Source: Taibaiella sp. (GTDB lineage Bacteria; Bacteroidota; Bacteroidia; Chitinophagales; Chitinophagaceae). Taken from it: DNA of 64,000 nucleotides. The stretch is from assembly GCA_016786705.1 (NCBI GenBank), contig JAEUVV010000010.1, positions 310,001-374,000 of the forward strand, in the 5' to 3' direction. The notes under the pieces are model-generated. The model saw only the letters and a program-made list of their open reading frames with translations, did not search any database and was not told where the DNA came from. A program made the translations under genes and the position numbers. Shown here piece after piece: positions 23,714 to 33,200 of this stretch; the first letter of the stretch is position 1, and each line of letters starts with the position of its first letter.

Positions 23714-24514
23714 ATGAACCTCGAAGAGAGTATTGCCCATTTGAATTTTGCTGATCCCCAGGTGTGGATCAGCCTTTTAACCTTAACGTTTTTAGAGATC
23801 GTGTTAGGGGTAGACAATATTATTTTCATCTCTATTATTTCTGATAAACTCCCCGGGCATCAGCAACGTATGGCCCGTAATATAGGCCTGGGCGCTGCCA
23901 TGCTGTTCCGGGTATGCCTGCTTTTAATGATCAACTGGATCATTGGCCTTAAAGACCCCGTAGTTACGATAGACTGGTTTACAGATGATACAGGAGCAGC
24001 CCTGGCACTATCCTGGAAGGACATTATTTTATTATGCGGTGGTATATTCCTGGTAGGAAAAAGTACCCTGGAGATTCACCACAAAATGCAGCATGCGGCA
24101 AATCCGGCAGCGGAGACTCAATCTACAGCAGGTGTGGCCGGCAAGGCGCTTATGCTCGTAATTTTACAGATCATACTGGTAGACGCGATCTTTTCCCTGG
24201 ACTCTATTTTAACCGCGGTAGGCCTGGTAGACAATGTAGCTATTATGATTATTGCCGTTATTATTTCTATGGTGATCATGATGATATTTGCCGGTGCAGT
24301 GGCCCGTATTATCAACAGGCACCCTACCCTGCAAATGCTGGCCTTAAGTTTCCTGGTCGTGATCGGCGTGATCCTGGTAGCAGAAGGTATTCACCAGCAT
24401 GTGAGCAAAAACATCATTTACTCCTGCCTGGCATTCAGCTTAGTGGTGGAGCTATTAAATATCAATCTCCGGAAGAAACAGGAAGCTGCTACTAAAAAGC
24501 AATCCGAAAGTTAA
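23714..24514 (+). CDS. TerC-family integral membrane protein
   Basis: The product is 266 residues with seven to eight membrane helices. The family signature LTFLEIVLGVDNIIFISIISDKL occurs near residue 25. A second half-repeat is at ILVDAIFSLDSILTAVGLVD, with Asp residues inside helices as in metal/cation exporters of this family. TerC proteins are linked with tellurite resistance and with manganese export during protein secretion, depending on the member. The role here is not fixed. It is the last gene of the unit from 21059, ending in a strong terminator at 24517. Confidence 0.9.
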   Translation: MNLEESIAHLNFADPQVWISLLTLTFLEIVLGVDNIIFISIISDKLPGHQQRMARNIGLGAAMLFRVCLLLMINWIIGLKDPVVTIDWFTDDTGAALALSWKDIILLCGGIFLVGKSTLEIHHKMQHAANPAAETQSTAGVAGKALMLVILQIILVDAIFSLDSILTAVGLVDNVAIMIIAVIISMVIMMIFAGAVARIINRHPTLQMLALSFLVVIGVILVAEGIHQHVSKNIIYSCLAFSLVVELLNINLRKKQEAATKKQSES

Positions 24515-24516
24515 GC

Positions 24517-24550
24517 CAAAGGGCTTGTGGTGAATACCGCAAGCCCTTTG
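24517..24550 (+). terminator. Terminator of terC, shared with the convergent SpeE-like gene
   Basis: A 14-bp stem (CAAAGGGCTTGTGG with CCGCAAGCCCTTTG) has a 6-base loop. Its one non-Watson-Crick pair is G-U on the plus strand. It lies between convergent stops at 24514 and 24551 and can act on both. Confidence 0.8.
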
Positions 24551-25231
24551 TTAATTATTAGCAGGTAGAATATAAATACTGTTCTGTTCTTTTTCCAGGC
24601 GGTCAAAAACGGAGAATTCATCTGTAAGTACCTGCTCAAAATCCTCTTGCTGGTCTTCATCTTCAAACATTACATTCATCACCACAGAAGAACTGTCATT
24701 CAGTACCTGCTTTATGCCATGCACAAATTTTTCACTTAATATTTCCTGAGGCACCCGGTCTTCATTAAATACATCTATACAGACCAGGTCATATTTTTTC
24801 CCCGGTTTATTTTTTATAAACTCAAAGGCATCTGCCTGGGTATATTCCCCGTTTACATTAGGGAACCAATCCATCACAGAAGAGCAGGTTTCCAGGATAG
24901 GCTTACTGATGTCTACGAAATGCATCTGCCATTGTTTCCCCGGGAATTTATCATGCAGCATCATCCCTACGCTACCGATACCGGCTCCCAGTACCAGCAC
25001 ATTTTCAGCCTCCGACAAACGGGTCTTCATTTTACTAAAAGCCATTTTAAACGGGAAATATTCGGTACCATCTGAGTAAAGTACCCGGCCGTATTGAAGT
25101 TTGAGTTGCCGCTTATAAAGGTATAATTTTATGCTGCGCTTTTTATCGACCTTTACTTTCTTTAATCTTAAAGGTACAATTTTACTTAGCTGGCATAATA
25201 ATTTTCGGGATCCAAAAACACGCTTTCTCAT
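24551..25231 (-). CDS. SpeE/spermidine synthase-like methyltransferase-fold protein
   Basis: The product is 226 residues with the Rossmann methyltransferase fold. VLVLGAGIGSVGMMLHDKFP is the SAM-pocket glycine loop. HFVDISKPILETC has the Asp that binds the ribose, YTQADAFEFIKNKPGKKYDL gives the next loop, and LVCIDVFNEDRVPQEILSE resembles the spermidine synthase region D-x-F-x-x-D. It lacks the N-terminal beta-hairpin domain of true spermidine synthases, so aminopropyl transfer is doubtful. It is probably a SpeE-like protein of unknown substrate. Confidence 0.75.
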   Translation of the reverse strand: MRKRVFGSRKLLCQLSKIVPLRLKKVKVDKKRSIKLYLYKRQLKLQYGRVLYSDGTEYFPFKMAFSKMKTRLSEAENVLVLGAGIGSVGMMLHDKFPGKQWQMHFVDISKPILETCSSVMDWFPNVNGEYTQADAFEFIKNKPGKKYDLVCIDVFNEDRVPQEILSEKFVHGIKQVLNDSSSVVMNVMFEDEDQQEDFEQVLTDEFSVFDRLEKEQNSIYILPANN

Positions 25232-25408
25232 TCAATCTAAATTACCGGTAACGGAACAAAGGAAACAAAATTAAGCTTATATCAACGCAGATAAACTTAA
25301 TAAAAACACAAAAACCGGAAGCGATAAACAATTTGCTTTATTAAGCTGCATGTGAACTTTTTGCTTTAATTTGCTAGCTCAATCAGTCTTCATTTTTAGC
25401 ATCCTATA

Positions 25409-26425
25409 ATGGTGTACAACAAGATAAGAAACAGCATAGCGATAGCCCTGATCAGTACAGGCGCACTTTATTTTATGGCTTGTGGCCTGGGCAATAACGT
25501 AGCCAGGGAAGGTAAATTACATATCCCTACCAACGCTCAATTCGAGCAGATCATCGACTCCATACAGCCCCTGCTAAAGGATACAGAAAGCTTCAGGAAA
25601 TATGCACAAGGTAAAGACCTGGCAAAACGTTTTTATTCCGGGCGCTATTCCATCAAAAAAGGCATGAGCAATAAAGAGATCGTACAAATGATCCAGGAAG
25701 GCAAACAAGATGAGATCGCGATCCGGATAGGTAATTATGCCAGCATTATAGAGCTCGCCGGCAAACTGGGCAATATCCTGGAGGCCGATTCCGCGCAGAT
25801 CCTTGAGGCAATAGTACAGGCCGATTTCACGAAAGAGGTGGATACCGCCAAAAAGCTTTATTTCTTTTTGCCCAATACCTATAATTTCCACTGGAATACA
25901 TCCGGGAAGCTTTTTGTAGAAAAGATGTATAAAGAATACCAGAAATTCTGGACCACAGAACGCCTTGCTTTAGCCCGGGCGGCCAATATGTCGCCCCTGG
26001 AAGTGACCACCCTGGCCTCTATCGTACAACTGGAATCGGCCAAAGCAGATGAGCAGGCCAGAGTGGCCGCCCTGTACCTGAACCGTTTAAAAATAGGCAT
26101 GAAACTGGACGCGGACCCTACTATTGTGTTCATCAAAAAAATGCAGCAGGGCTTCACGCAAAAGGTATCCCGGGTATACTATAAAGACCTGGCGATCGTA
26201 TCGCCTTACAACACTTATACCAATAAAGGCCTACCTCCAGGCCCGATCTGCATGCCCAATCCTTCCGCGATTGATGCCGTTTTAAAACCGGAAAAACATG
26301 ATTATATCTATTTCGTGGCCGATACGGCCAGGCCGGGTTACCATCTTTTCGCCAAAACACTCAAAGAGCAGGAAATAAATGCGGCAGCCTACAGGGCCTG
26401 GGCCGATAAAAACAATGTAAAGTAG
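25409..26425 (+). CDS. mltG: Endolytic murein transglycosylase MltG-like
   Basis: The product is 338 residues. It cleaves nascent peptidoglycan glycan strands. After a LysM-like N-terminal subdomain (RFYSGRYSIKKGMSNKEIVQ) comes the YceG catalytic domain. This has LYFFLPNTYNFHW, the signature LASIVQLESA whose Glu is catalytic, VAALYLNRLKIGMKLDADPT and SPYNTYTNKGLPPGPICMP. Instead of the usual N-terminal membrane helix alone, the start reads LISTGALYFMACGLG, a plausible lipobox with Cys25. It may therefore be lipid-anchored. The stop shares one base with the GTG start of the following gene. Confidence 0.92.
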   Translation: MVYNKIRNSIAIALISTGALYFMACGLGNNVAREGKLHIPTNAQFEQIIDSIQPLLKDTESFRKYAQGKDLAKRFYSGRYSIKKGMSNKEIVQMIQEGKQDEIAIRIGNYASIIELAGKLGNILEADSAQILEAIVQADFTKEVDTAKKLYFFLPNTYNFHWNTSGKLFVEKMYKEYQKFWTTERLALARAANMSPLEVTTLASIVQLESAKADEQARVAALYLNRLKIGMKLDADPTIVFIKKMQQGFTQKVSRVYYKDLAIVSPYNTYTNKGLPPGPICMPNPSAIDAVLKPEKHDYIYFVADTARPGYHLFAKTLKEQEINAAAYRAWADKNNVK

Positions 26426-27936
26426 TGTCTATTATGAAGCAATACAGCAAAAGAGAGTTCTTAAAAATAATGGGCCTGGGAATTGCTTTCGCCCCGTTCA
26501 TATCCCTTTATTCCGCTTGCAGCAGTGAGGGCAAGCCTGAAAATAAAACTAAAGCAAATGAACCTGCAGCAGAAGGAAGTACCCCTGTACAGCCCCAAAC
26601 CGATGAGCTGGATATCAGCAAGGCCGACCCTGACGATATCATTTTATTAAAGCGGACCGATGCGCAATTTGCCGGTTTAAATAAAGCCTTCAATGGCCGC
26701 ATTAAAAAACTACCGCTTTATATCGCGCTCTGCAAAACCACCCTGGGCGTTCAATATGCCATAGCGCATGCGCGAAAAGAAAAATTACCGGTCGCCGTAA
26801 AAAGCGGCGGGCACAGCTTCGAAGGTTTTTCCAGTAATGATGGCGGCCTGGTCATCAACCTGTCCCAGATGAAAGGGATCAGTTGGAAAGAAAATGAACA
26901 GGTAAGCCTGCAACCCGGGTGTTTACTGCAAGAGATCCAGGATGCCATTTTCGCCCGGAAAAGACTGATCCCTACCGGGAGCTGCGGTACCGTTGGTATT
27001 GCCGGTCTTACTCTTGGCGGCGGCTATGGCTTTTTCAGCCGCAAATACGGCCTAACCTGCGACAACCTGGTGGATGTTGAATTTGTAGATGGTAAGGGCC
27101 AGGTACAACATGCTGCTGCAAACAAAGAGCTGTTCTGGGCATTAAGGGGCGGTGGCAACGGCAACTTCGGCGTGGCAACGAACTTTGTTTTTAAAACCGA
27201 GGATATGCCGGCGACCTTTCATGCGCATGTACTTAAATGCAGGCAACTGGATACCGAACGGTTTACAGCAGCGCTACAAACCTGGTTTTCGGTAAGTGAA
27301 ACACTCCTTGAAGAAGATTTTTGTGCTTTTGTATTGAACGGCAGTACACTCACTATCCTGGCCACTACTTTTGGCAATCAAAATAAGCTAGCGCAAAACA
27401 TAGGGCCGCTGCTCAGCATAGCGGACAGCGCTACCAACAGCAGTACTGAGCTGCCCAAGGCCATGAAGCGGTATTACGGCAGGAAAGGCCCGATCCTCTT
27501 TAAAAACGCTTCCGCAGGGCTTTATCAATCCTATGAGGATATCGCGGCTATTGCCCCGCAGATCTTCGAAAAAGTTGTTGCTGCCAAAGGCATGATCTAC
27601 CAGATCAATACACTGGGTGCCGCTATTAATACTTCCGCATTTGAAGCACAATCCTGCTATCCCCACCGGTCTTTACCTTACCTGAGCGAACTCCAGGCTT
27701 ACTGGGACAAGCCTTCGCAGGAAGCCGGGCTGCTAAAAGCGTTTGAAGAGATACAGGCGCTGGTCCGCAAGCAGGGCATTACCGCACAATACCGCAATTA
27801 CCCGGACATTAATTTCCCGGACTGGCAGCATGCCTATTACGGCAAGCATTATGAAAAACTACAGCAAATAAAACTAGATTTTGACCCCCACAACCTGTTT
27901 CAATACCCGCAAAGCATTGCCGGCAAAGATGCCTAA
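26425..27936 (+). CDS. BBE-type FAD-linked oxidase, probably bicovalently flavinylated and lipid-anchored
   Basis: The product is 503 residues from GTG at 26425 (TAGTG overlap with mltG), or 500 from the ATG at 26434, which begins MKQYSKREFLKIMGLGIAF. The signal ends in LYSACSSEG, a lipobox. The FAD_binding_4 domain has VAVKSGGHSFEGFSSNDGG and GSCGTVGIAGLTLGGGYGFF. The His (130 from GTG) and Cys (187) match the two residues that bind FAD covalently in berberine-bridge-type enzymes. A C-terminal BBE domain ends YYGKHYEKLQQIKLDFDPHN with FQYPQSI. Known relatives oxidise sugars or alkaloids, and the substrate here is unknown. The thermonuclease gene overlaps its end by 8 bases. Confidence 0.88.
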   Translation: MSIMKQYSKREFLKIMGLGIAFAPFISLYSACSSEGKPENKTKANEPAAEGSTPVQPQTDELDISKADPDDIILLKRTDAQFAGLNKAFNGRIKKLPLYIALCKTTLGVQYAIAHARKEKLPVAVKSGGHSFEGFSSNDGGLVINLSQMKGISWKENEQVSLQPGCLLQEIQDAIFARKRLIPTGSCGTVGIAGLTLGGGYGFFSRKYGLTCDNLVDVEFVDGKGQVQHAAANKELFWALRGGGNGNFGVATNFVFKTEDMPATFHAHVLKCRQLDTERFTAALQTWFSVSETLLEEDFCAFVLNGSTLTILATTFGNQNKLAQNIGPLLSIADSATNSSTELPKAMKRYYGRKGPILFKNASAGLYQSYEDIAAIAPQIFEKVVAAKGMIYQINTLGAAINTSAFEAQSCYPHRSLPYLSELQAYWDKPSQEAGLLKAFEEIQALVRKQGITAQYRNYPDINFPDWQHAYYGKHYEKLQQIKLDFDPHNLFQYPQSIAGKDA

Positions 27937-28525
27937 AGTTCTGCTTTACCTTACCCTGCTTTTATTTTGTTGCTTACCGGCACAAGAGGTGATCGCCCGG
28001 CAGGAACAACAAGCGGTAGTTGCACTAAAGATCAACAAGCGCTATAAAGGCAAAAGTATTAAAGTAGATGACGGCGATACATTTACTTTCCTGAGCAGTG
28101 ACAAAAACACTTACCGCATCCGGCTGGACGGTATTGACGCCCCCGAAAAAGGGATGCCTTATGCTAAAAAATCGAAAGAATTCCTGGCCGCATTATTACT
28201 GGACCAGGCGATTGAGTTACGCGTGGTATCAATAGACCGCTATGGTCGTTACGTATGTAAAGTATATTGCAAAGGGGCTAATGTAAACCTGCTTATGGTG
28301 CAGGCCGGTTATGCCTGGCATTATAAGCGGTACAGCCGGGAATATGCCCTGGCACAGGCCGAGTCCAAAGCCCGGGACCAGAAAAAAGGTTTATGGCAAA
28401 ATAAAGACCCCCTTGCGCCCTGGACGGTAAGAGCCTATCGGAGGGCCGGCTATTCAGATACCCGCTTTAGCGAGCTCAGGAAGCAAAACAGCCCCGAAAT
28501 TAAAAAGTTCCTGCAGGCTATTTAG
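27929..28525 (+). CDS. Exported thermonuclease-family (SNase) nuclease
   Basis: The product is 198 residues from the ATG at 27929, which overlaps the previous stop (ATGCCTAA) and begins with the signal peptide MPKVLLYLTLLLFCCLPAQE. The staphylococcal nuclease fold keeps the catalytic set: Arg65 and Glu73 in RIRLDGIDAPEKG and Arg107 in DRYGRYVCKVY. Calcium-binding acidic residues come from KVDDGDTFTF. ANVNLLMVQAGYAWHYKRYS completes the OB fold. It probably degrades DNA or RNA outside the cytoplasm. It overlaps the convergent TPR gene by 8 bases. Confidence 0.92.
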   Translation: MPKVLLYLTLLLFCCLPAQEVIARQEQQAVVALKINKRYKGKSIKVDDGDTFTFLSSDKNTYRIRLDGIDAPEKGMPYAKKSKEFLAALLLDQAIELRVVSIDRYGRYVCKVYCKGANVNLLMVQAGYAWHYKRYSREYALAQAESKARDQKKGLWQNKDPLAPWTVRAYRRAGYSDTRFSELRKQNSPEIKKFLQAI

Positions 28526-29525
28526 CCTTTAATTTTGCCAATTCGGCTTTTGCCTGCTCATGATTGCCGTTGAAGACCAGCGCTTGTTCAAAAAAGTTAC
28601 GCGCCAGGTCTTTATTCCCTTTCCGGATGTAGATCAAGCCCTTGCTGTAGTAAGCTTCTGCATTGGCCGGCGCCACTTCGGTAGCGATCTGGAACTGGCG
28701 GTCCGCTTTTTCAACACTATCCTCGGCTAAAAGCAGTTTACCGTAATCCAGGTAAGCCTTTTCAAAATCCTTATCCACCCATATAGCTTTTACAAAATAC
28801 TGCTTGGCCATCTTTACATCACCTACAGACTGGTAATATTTAGCCATATCAAAATAAGGATTGGCATTCAGGGTATCCAGCCGGTACAGTTTTTCATACC
28901 AGGTCAGCGCCTCTTTTTGCTTGGCCGCGCTGTACAGGTCGGCCAGTTGGTACAAGCCATCATAAAATGTCGGGGCGACTTCTGCCAGAGTTTTCGCGTA
29001 GCTTATAGCCGCCTGGGTATCCTGCTCTGCCGCCTTGATCTTAGAGGCATTCAGTAATATATAAGGATTTCTGGGCTTAGCCGCCAAAAGCTGCTGGATG
29101 ATCTGGTCCGCCTCTTTTGTCTTTCCACCTGCCAGGTAAGCCTCAGATTCCATCAGGATATAATTGGTGTCAGCCGGGGCCTGCTCTTTTAATATACGTA
29201 TATGGGTCAATGCCTGTTCAGAAAGCTTACGCTCGATCAATAAAGTTGCCAGGGATGCGCGGAACTCGGTATTCTTAGCGGCCAGCCTTACTGCCGTTTC
29301 CAGGTCTTTTTGCGTCAGTTCCGGTAGTTCTAGCTTATTCAGCATACCCGCTCTTTGATAATAGAGCTCCGCGTTTGCCGTATCCTGGGCAATAGCTTCG
29401 GTATAAGGCCTTACAACCGGGTTTAATAAAGCAGGATGGACTTCCTTAGCCTCCTCAGCCTGCTCCGCATTGTTACAGGCCATTAAAGCAAACAGGGGTA
29501 TAATAAAAAAGAATTTGCTATTCAT
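28518..29525 (-). CDS. TPR-repeat lipoprotein
   Basis: The product is 335 residues. The lipoprotein signal is FFIIPLFALMACNNAEQ. It is followed by about eight tetratricopeptide repeats with the alternating A-x-x-x-Y/L-x pattern: NAELYYQRAGMLNKL, NTEFRASLATLLIER, TNYILMESEAYLAG, NPYFDMAKYYQSVGD and NAEAYYSKGLIYIRKGN. It is a scaffold for protein-protein contacts in the envelope; partners are unknown. Its 3' end overlaps the thermonuclease gene on the opposite strand by 8 bases. Confidence 0.9.
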   Translation of the reverse strand: MNSKFFFIIPLFALMACNNAEQAEEAKEVHPALLNPVVRPYTEAIAQDTANAELYYQRAGMLNKLELPELTQKDLETAVRLAAKNTEFRASLATLLIERKLSEQALTHIRILKEQAPADTNYILMESEAYLAGGKTKEADQIIQQLLAAKPRNPYILLNASKIKAAEQDTQAAISYAKTLAEVAPTFYDGLYQLADLYSAAKQKEALTWYEKLYRLDTLNANPYFDMAKYYQSVGDVKMAKQYFVKAIWVDKDFEKAYLDYGKLLLAEDSVEKADRQFQIATEVAPANAEAYYSKGLIYIRKGNKDLARNFFEQALVFNGNHEQAKAELAKLKAK

Positions 29526-29589
29526 CTATCAGGATTGAAAGACAAAAAAACAAATTCTATTTTTCCTAAAAAAATAAATTAGTCGCCGG

Positions 29590-30057
29590 CTATACCAATT
29601 GCTTTTTGATAAAGCTTTTTATATTACCGATATAACCATAATAACCGGATTGTAATCTCATTCTGAAAATAATGAAGGCCAGTAAAGCCAGGGCCAGGAT
29701 CCCAATAGCCACCAGGGGCGACTGCTCGGGGTAAGTCAGCCTTAAATAAACACCTATCAGTCCCAACAAAATAATAGAGCCGATGGCGAGATAAAGCCCG
29801 CCCACATCTATTCTCCGGGGTTTGGCGCTAATCTGGATATGGGTACCATTTCCATTGTTTTCCGTAGTAATGTGTGTAATGGGAACCAGCCTGGAGCGTT
29901 CGTCATTCTCGGTATGAGGAATAACTTTTATGATCCCCTCTGATTCTCTGAATTCGAAATCTAATTCTTTTATCTGAACATGTTTACCTACCAAAGCCTC
30001 TTTCACTTGCCCAGTATTCATTTTACTCGAAAGTCGCGAAGTTGTATTAAAGAGCAT
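29590..30057 (-). CDS. Small two-helix membrane protein of unknown function
   Basis: The frame is 155 residues and the start may be at Met13 (30021). A soluble N-terminal part of ~80 residues has a beta-rich motif (HVQIKELDFEFRESEGIIKV, then RRIDVGGLYLAIG). Two adjacent membrane helices follow (LAIGSIILLGLIGVYLRL, LVAIGILALALLAFIIF), ending in a short basic tail (KSFIKKQLV). I recognise no family. The divergent 158-base gap to the subtilase gene carries the subtilase promoter. Confidence 0.6.
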   Translation of the reverse strand: MLFNTTSRLSSKMNTGQVKEALVGKHVQIKELDFEFRESEGIIKVIPHTENDERSRLVPITHITTENNGNGTHIQISAKPRRIDVGGLYLAIGSIILLGLIGVYLRLTYPEQSPLVAIGILALALLAFIIFRMRLQSGYYGYIGNIKSFIKKQLV

Positions 30058-30169
30058 ACTGACATTTTTTTTTAAGGGTTAAAGGATCTGTGATTTCTCA
30101 TTCAAATTTAATATTAAAAAATATCAATTGCAAGTAACCATAAACTTTTATTTTAATACATGCCTATTA

Positions 30170-30201
30170 TTTGTATTAAAATCACAAACTAGATATCTTT
30201 A
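30170..30201 (+). promoter_or_regulatory. Promoter of the T9SS subtilase gene
   Basis: TTTG (30170-30173), 20 bases, then TATCTTTA (30194-30201) fits the Bacteroidota -33/-7 form with one difference in the last base. It lies 14 bases before the ATG at 30216. Confidence 0.55.
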
Positions 30202-30215
30202 CTCTATCAAACTGA

Positions 30216-33200
30216 ATGGTTAAGATGAAAACACTTTCTACTTCTTTTTATATAAAGACCCTGATGAGCCTGCTACTGGTTGGTTTTGCTCAAAAAAGCC
30301 ATAGCCAGCAGCACACCCTGACTTTAAAAAACCGGGTAGCTGTCCTGGAGACCCCGGATAGCAGATTTGTAGCCATGAGCACAAAGGCAAGTAACGCTAA
30401 ACCCTTTCAATGCTACATCACCTTCAATACTGCCCCGGACAAAAAACGCCTTGCCGGCCAGGGCATTGAGTTACAGGATTATGTAGCAGCCAATACTTTT
30501 ATCGCTTTGGTAAGCAGGCCCCTGGAGCCGGGATTCAGGGACAATAGCATTACAGGCTGGACCACGGTGCAGGCCAGGGATAAGCTCAGCAATTATTTCT
30601 CGGACCTTAACCAGGACAATAGGCTTACCATATTTTTAAGCCTCTGTACTTCCTGCGACACGGCAGCGATCAGCAGCACACTGTCCGCGGCAAAAGCAAG
30701 CTTTGACAGCGACCAACCCTGGAAAAGCCAGAATAAATGGATCGTCACTGCTTCTGTTGCAAGCCTGGAGCAGATTGCGGCCCACCCTAGCATATTAAGC
30801 ATTAGCCCTAAATTTGAAGACCAGCGCTTAAATTACGAAGCCATAGGTTATACCAATGCGGAGTTGGTAAGGAAGCAGGAAGGTTATGGTCTTTCCGGGA
30901 AAGATGTAGTAGTTGGTGTAGGAGATGATACCTACCCTACCCATATAGATTTTGACAAGCGGGTAACCAACTTCAACCCGAATTTGTTCACCGATCATGG
31001 TATCCATACAGCCGGAACCACAGCCGGGGCCGGGAACCGCCTGGAACAATTTGCAGGTTATGCACCAAAGGCCCGCCTGGTAACGGATTATTTCAGTCGG
31101 GTGGTAGCCAACGCCCAGACTTACGAGCAAGCTTTCAACATGAAGCTGACGAATAATTCCTACGCTTCGATCGTAGGCAATTGTGCCTATGCCGGTACCT
31201 ATGATGCCACTTCTCAATATATGGACCAGCTGGCCATCAACAGCCCCGAACTGCTCAATGTATTCGCGGCAGGAAATGACGGCTGGATGACTTGTGGCGC
31301 TTACCCTTTAAGATATGGCACTGTAGTAGGCTCCTTCCAGGCGGCAAAAAACACGCTGGTGGTAGCGCTTACCGGGAAGTATGAAGACCATATTAATAAC
31401 GGAGGCAGTAGCGGACCGGTGAAAGACGGGCGCCTGAAACCTGAAATGACCTCCCCGGGTCACCAGATCATCTCGGCAACTTTTGGTAATAATTACCAGA
31501 TCATGAGCGGTACGAGTATGGCCTGCCCTACAGTTTCCGGGGCTGCGGCCCTGTTACAGGAACGCTATAAGCAGCTTAATGGTAACCAATATCCCTCCAA
31601 TGCCCTGCTGAAAACTATTCTGATGAATAGCGCTACAGACCTGGGCAATCCCGGGCCTGACTATATCAACGGCTTTGGCAGGCTGAATGTAGGCAAAGCG
31701 GTAGAGATCATCAATAATAATCGTTTTATTGCAGGCAACATTAATCACCTGGGGCAACAGTCCCATTCTATACCCGTGCCCGCCAATACGGCACAGGTAA
31801 AGATAATGCTCTACTGGAACGATGCCCCGACCTCTCCTAACAGTATTAAAGCCCTGGTCAATGACCTGGATCTAACAGTAAATACCCCCGCTGGTGTTAC
31901 AAATTTCCCCCTTGTATTAAACCCCGACCCGGCACATGTCGCCGATACCGCGGTACCCGGCGCAGACCATCTGAATAATGTAGAGCAAGTAGTGATTAAT
32001 AACCCTGCAGCCGGAAATTATATGGTTAACATCAATGGATTTAATATTCCTACCGGCAACCAGCAATACGTAATCGTTTACACTTATATCCCGAACGAGA
32101 TCGAGATCAGCTACCCTACCGCCGGCACCAAAATGGAAGCCAACGCGGCAACCCTGATCCAATGGGAAGCCCCGGGCAATACGGGAGACTTCACCATAGC
32201 TTATTCTATTGATAATGGTACCAACTGGCAAAATATAGGTACGGCAGCAGCGCAGAAAAGATATACACTCTGGACCCCGGTGGGCATTGCAACAGAGAAC
32301 GCGCTTATTCGGGTGAGCAGAACCGGGAATACTGCTACGACCGGCAGGTTTAATATTTTGAGCATGCCGGCCGCACAGCTGTCAGCAGATCAGTGCCCGG
32401 GCAGCATCAGCATCGACTGGCCGGCGGTAAACGGCAGTACAAAATATTACCTCTACAGGCTCATCGGTGCAGAGATGGCAATTGTAGACTCTACTACTGC
32501 AACCAATTATACCTTCAGCGGCCTTAATGCAGATAGCACTTACTGGGTTTCGGTTGCCGCCTCGGTGAACAATTCAAAAGGCCTGAGAGCTACGGCGCTC
32601 AACAGGAAACCGGATAACGGGAACTGTAGCAGCGCAGCTTTCGATGGCGACCTGGCCATCCGTAATGTGACTGCACCTGTAAGCGGGCGCCAGTTTACAC
32701 TTAGCGCATTGAGCAATAATACAGCGCTTACTTTAAATATAGACAACAAGGACAACAACCCTTGTAATAGCTTTGAATTAAGCTACCGCATCAACAATGG
32801 CCCCTGGGTAACCTCGGTGCACAACATTACCATACCCGCGCTGGGACAGGTACCGGTAACCCTTAACGGCTTAAACTTAAGTGCCCTGGGTGTATACACT
32901 ATTGAGGCGGCAGTGAACAACCTGAGTATGACTGACCCGATTCACCAGAATGATTCCATAAAATTCAGTATTAAACATATCTCCAATGCCCCTGTTGACC
33001 TCAGCAACGATTACCTGGAGACTTTTGAAAATACCAATGTTGCCAGTTATGAAAATAATACCATAGGTATTGACCAGGCAGAGCAATTCGATTTTTCGCT
33101 GTCTAAGCCAATGGGGCGTTTACGCACCTTTGTAAATGCTCCGGTGCTCATCAGCGGTAACCGTTCTCTGAGCCTGGATATGAGCGCCAATCAAAAAAAT

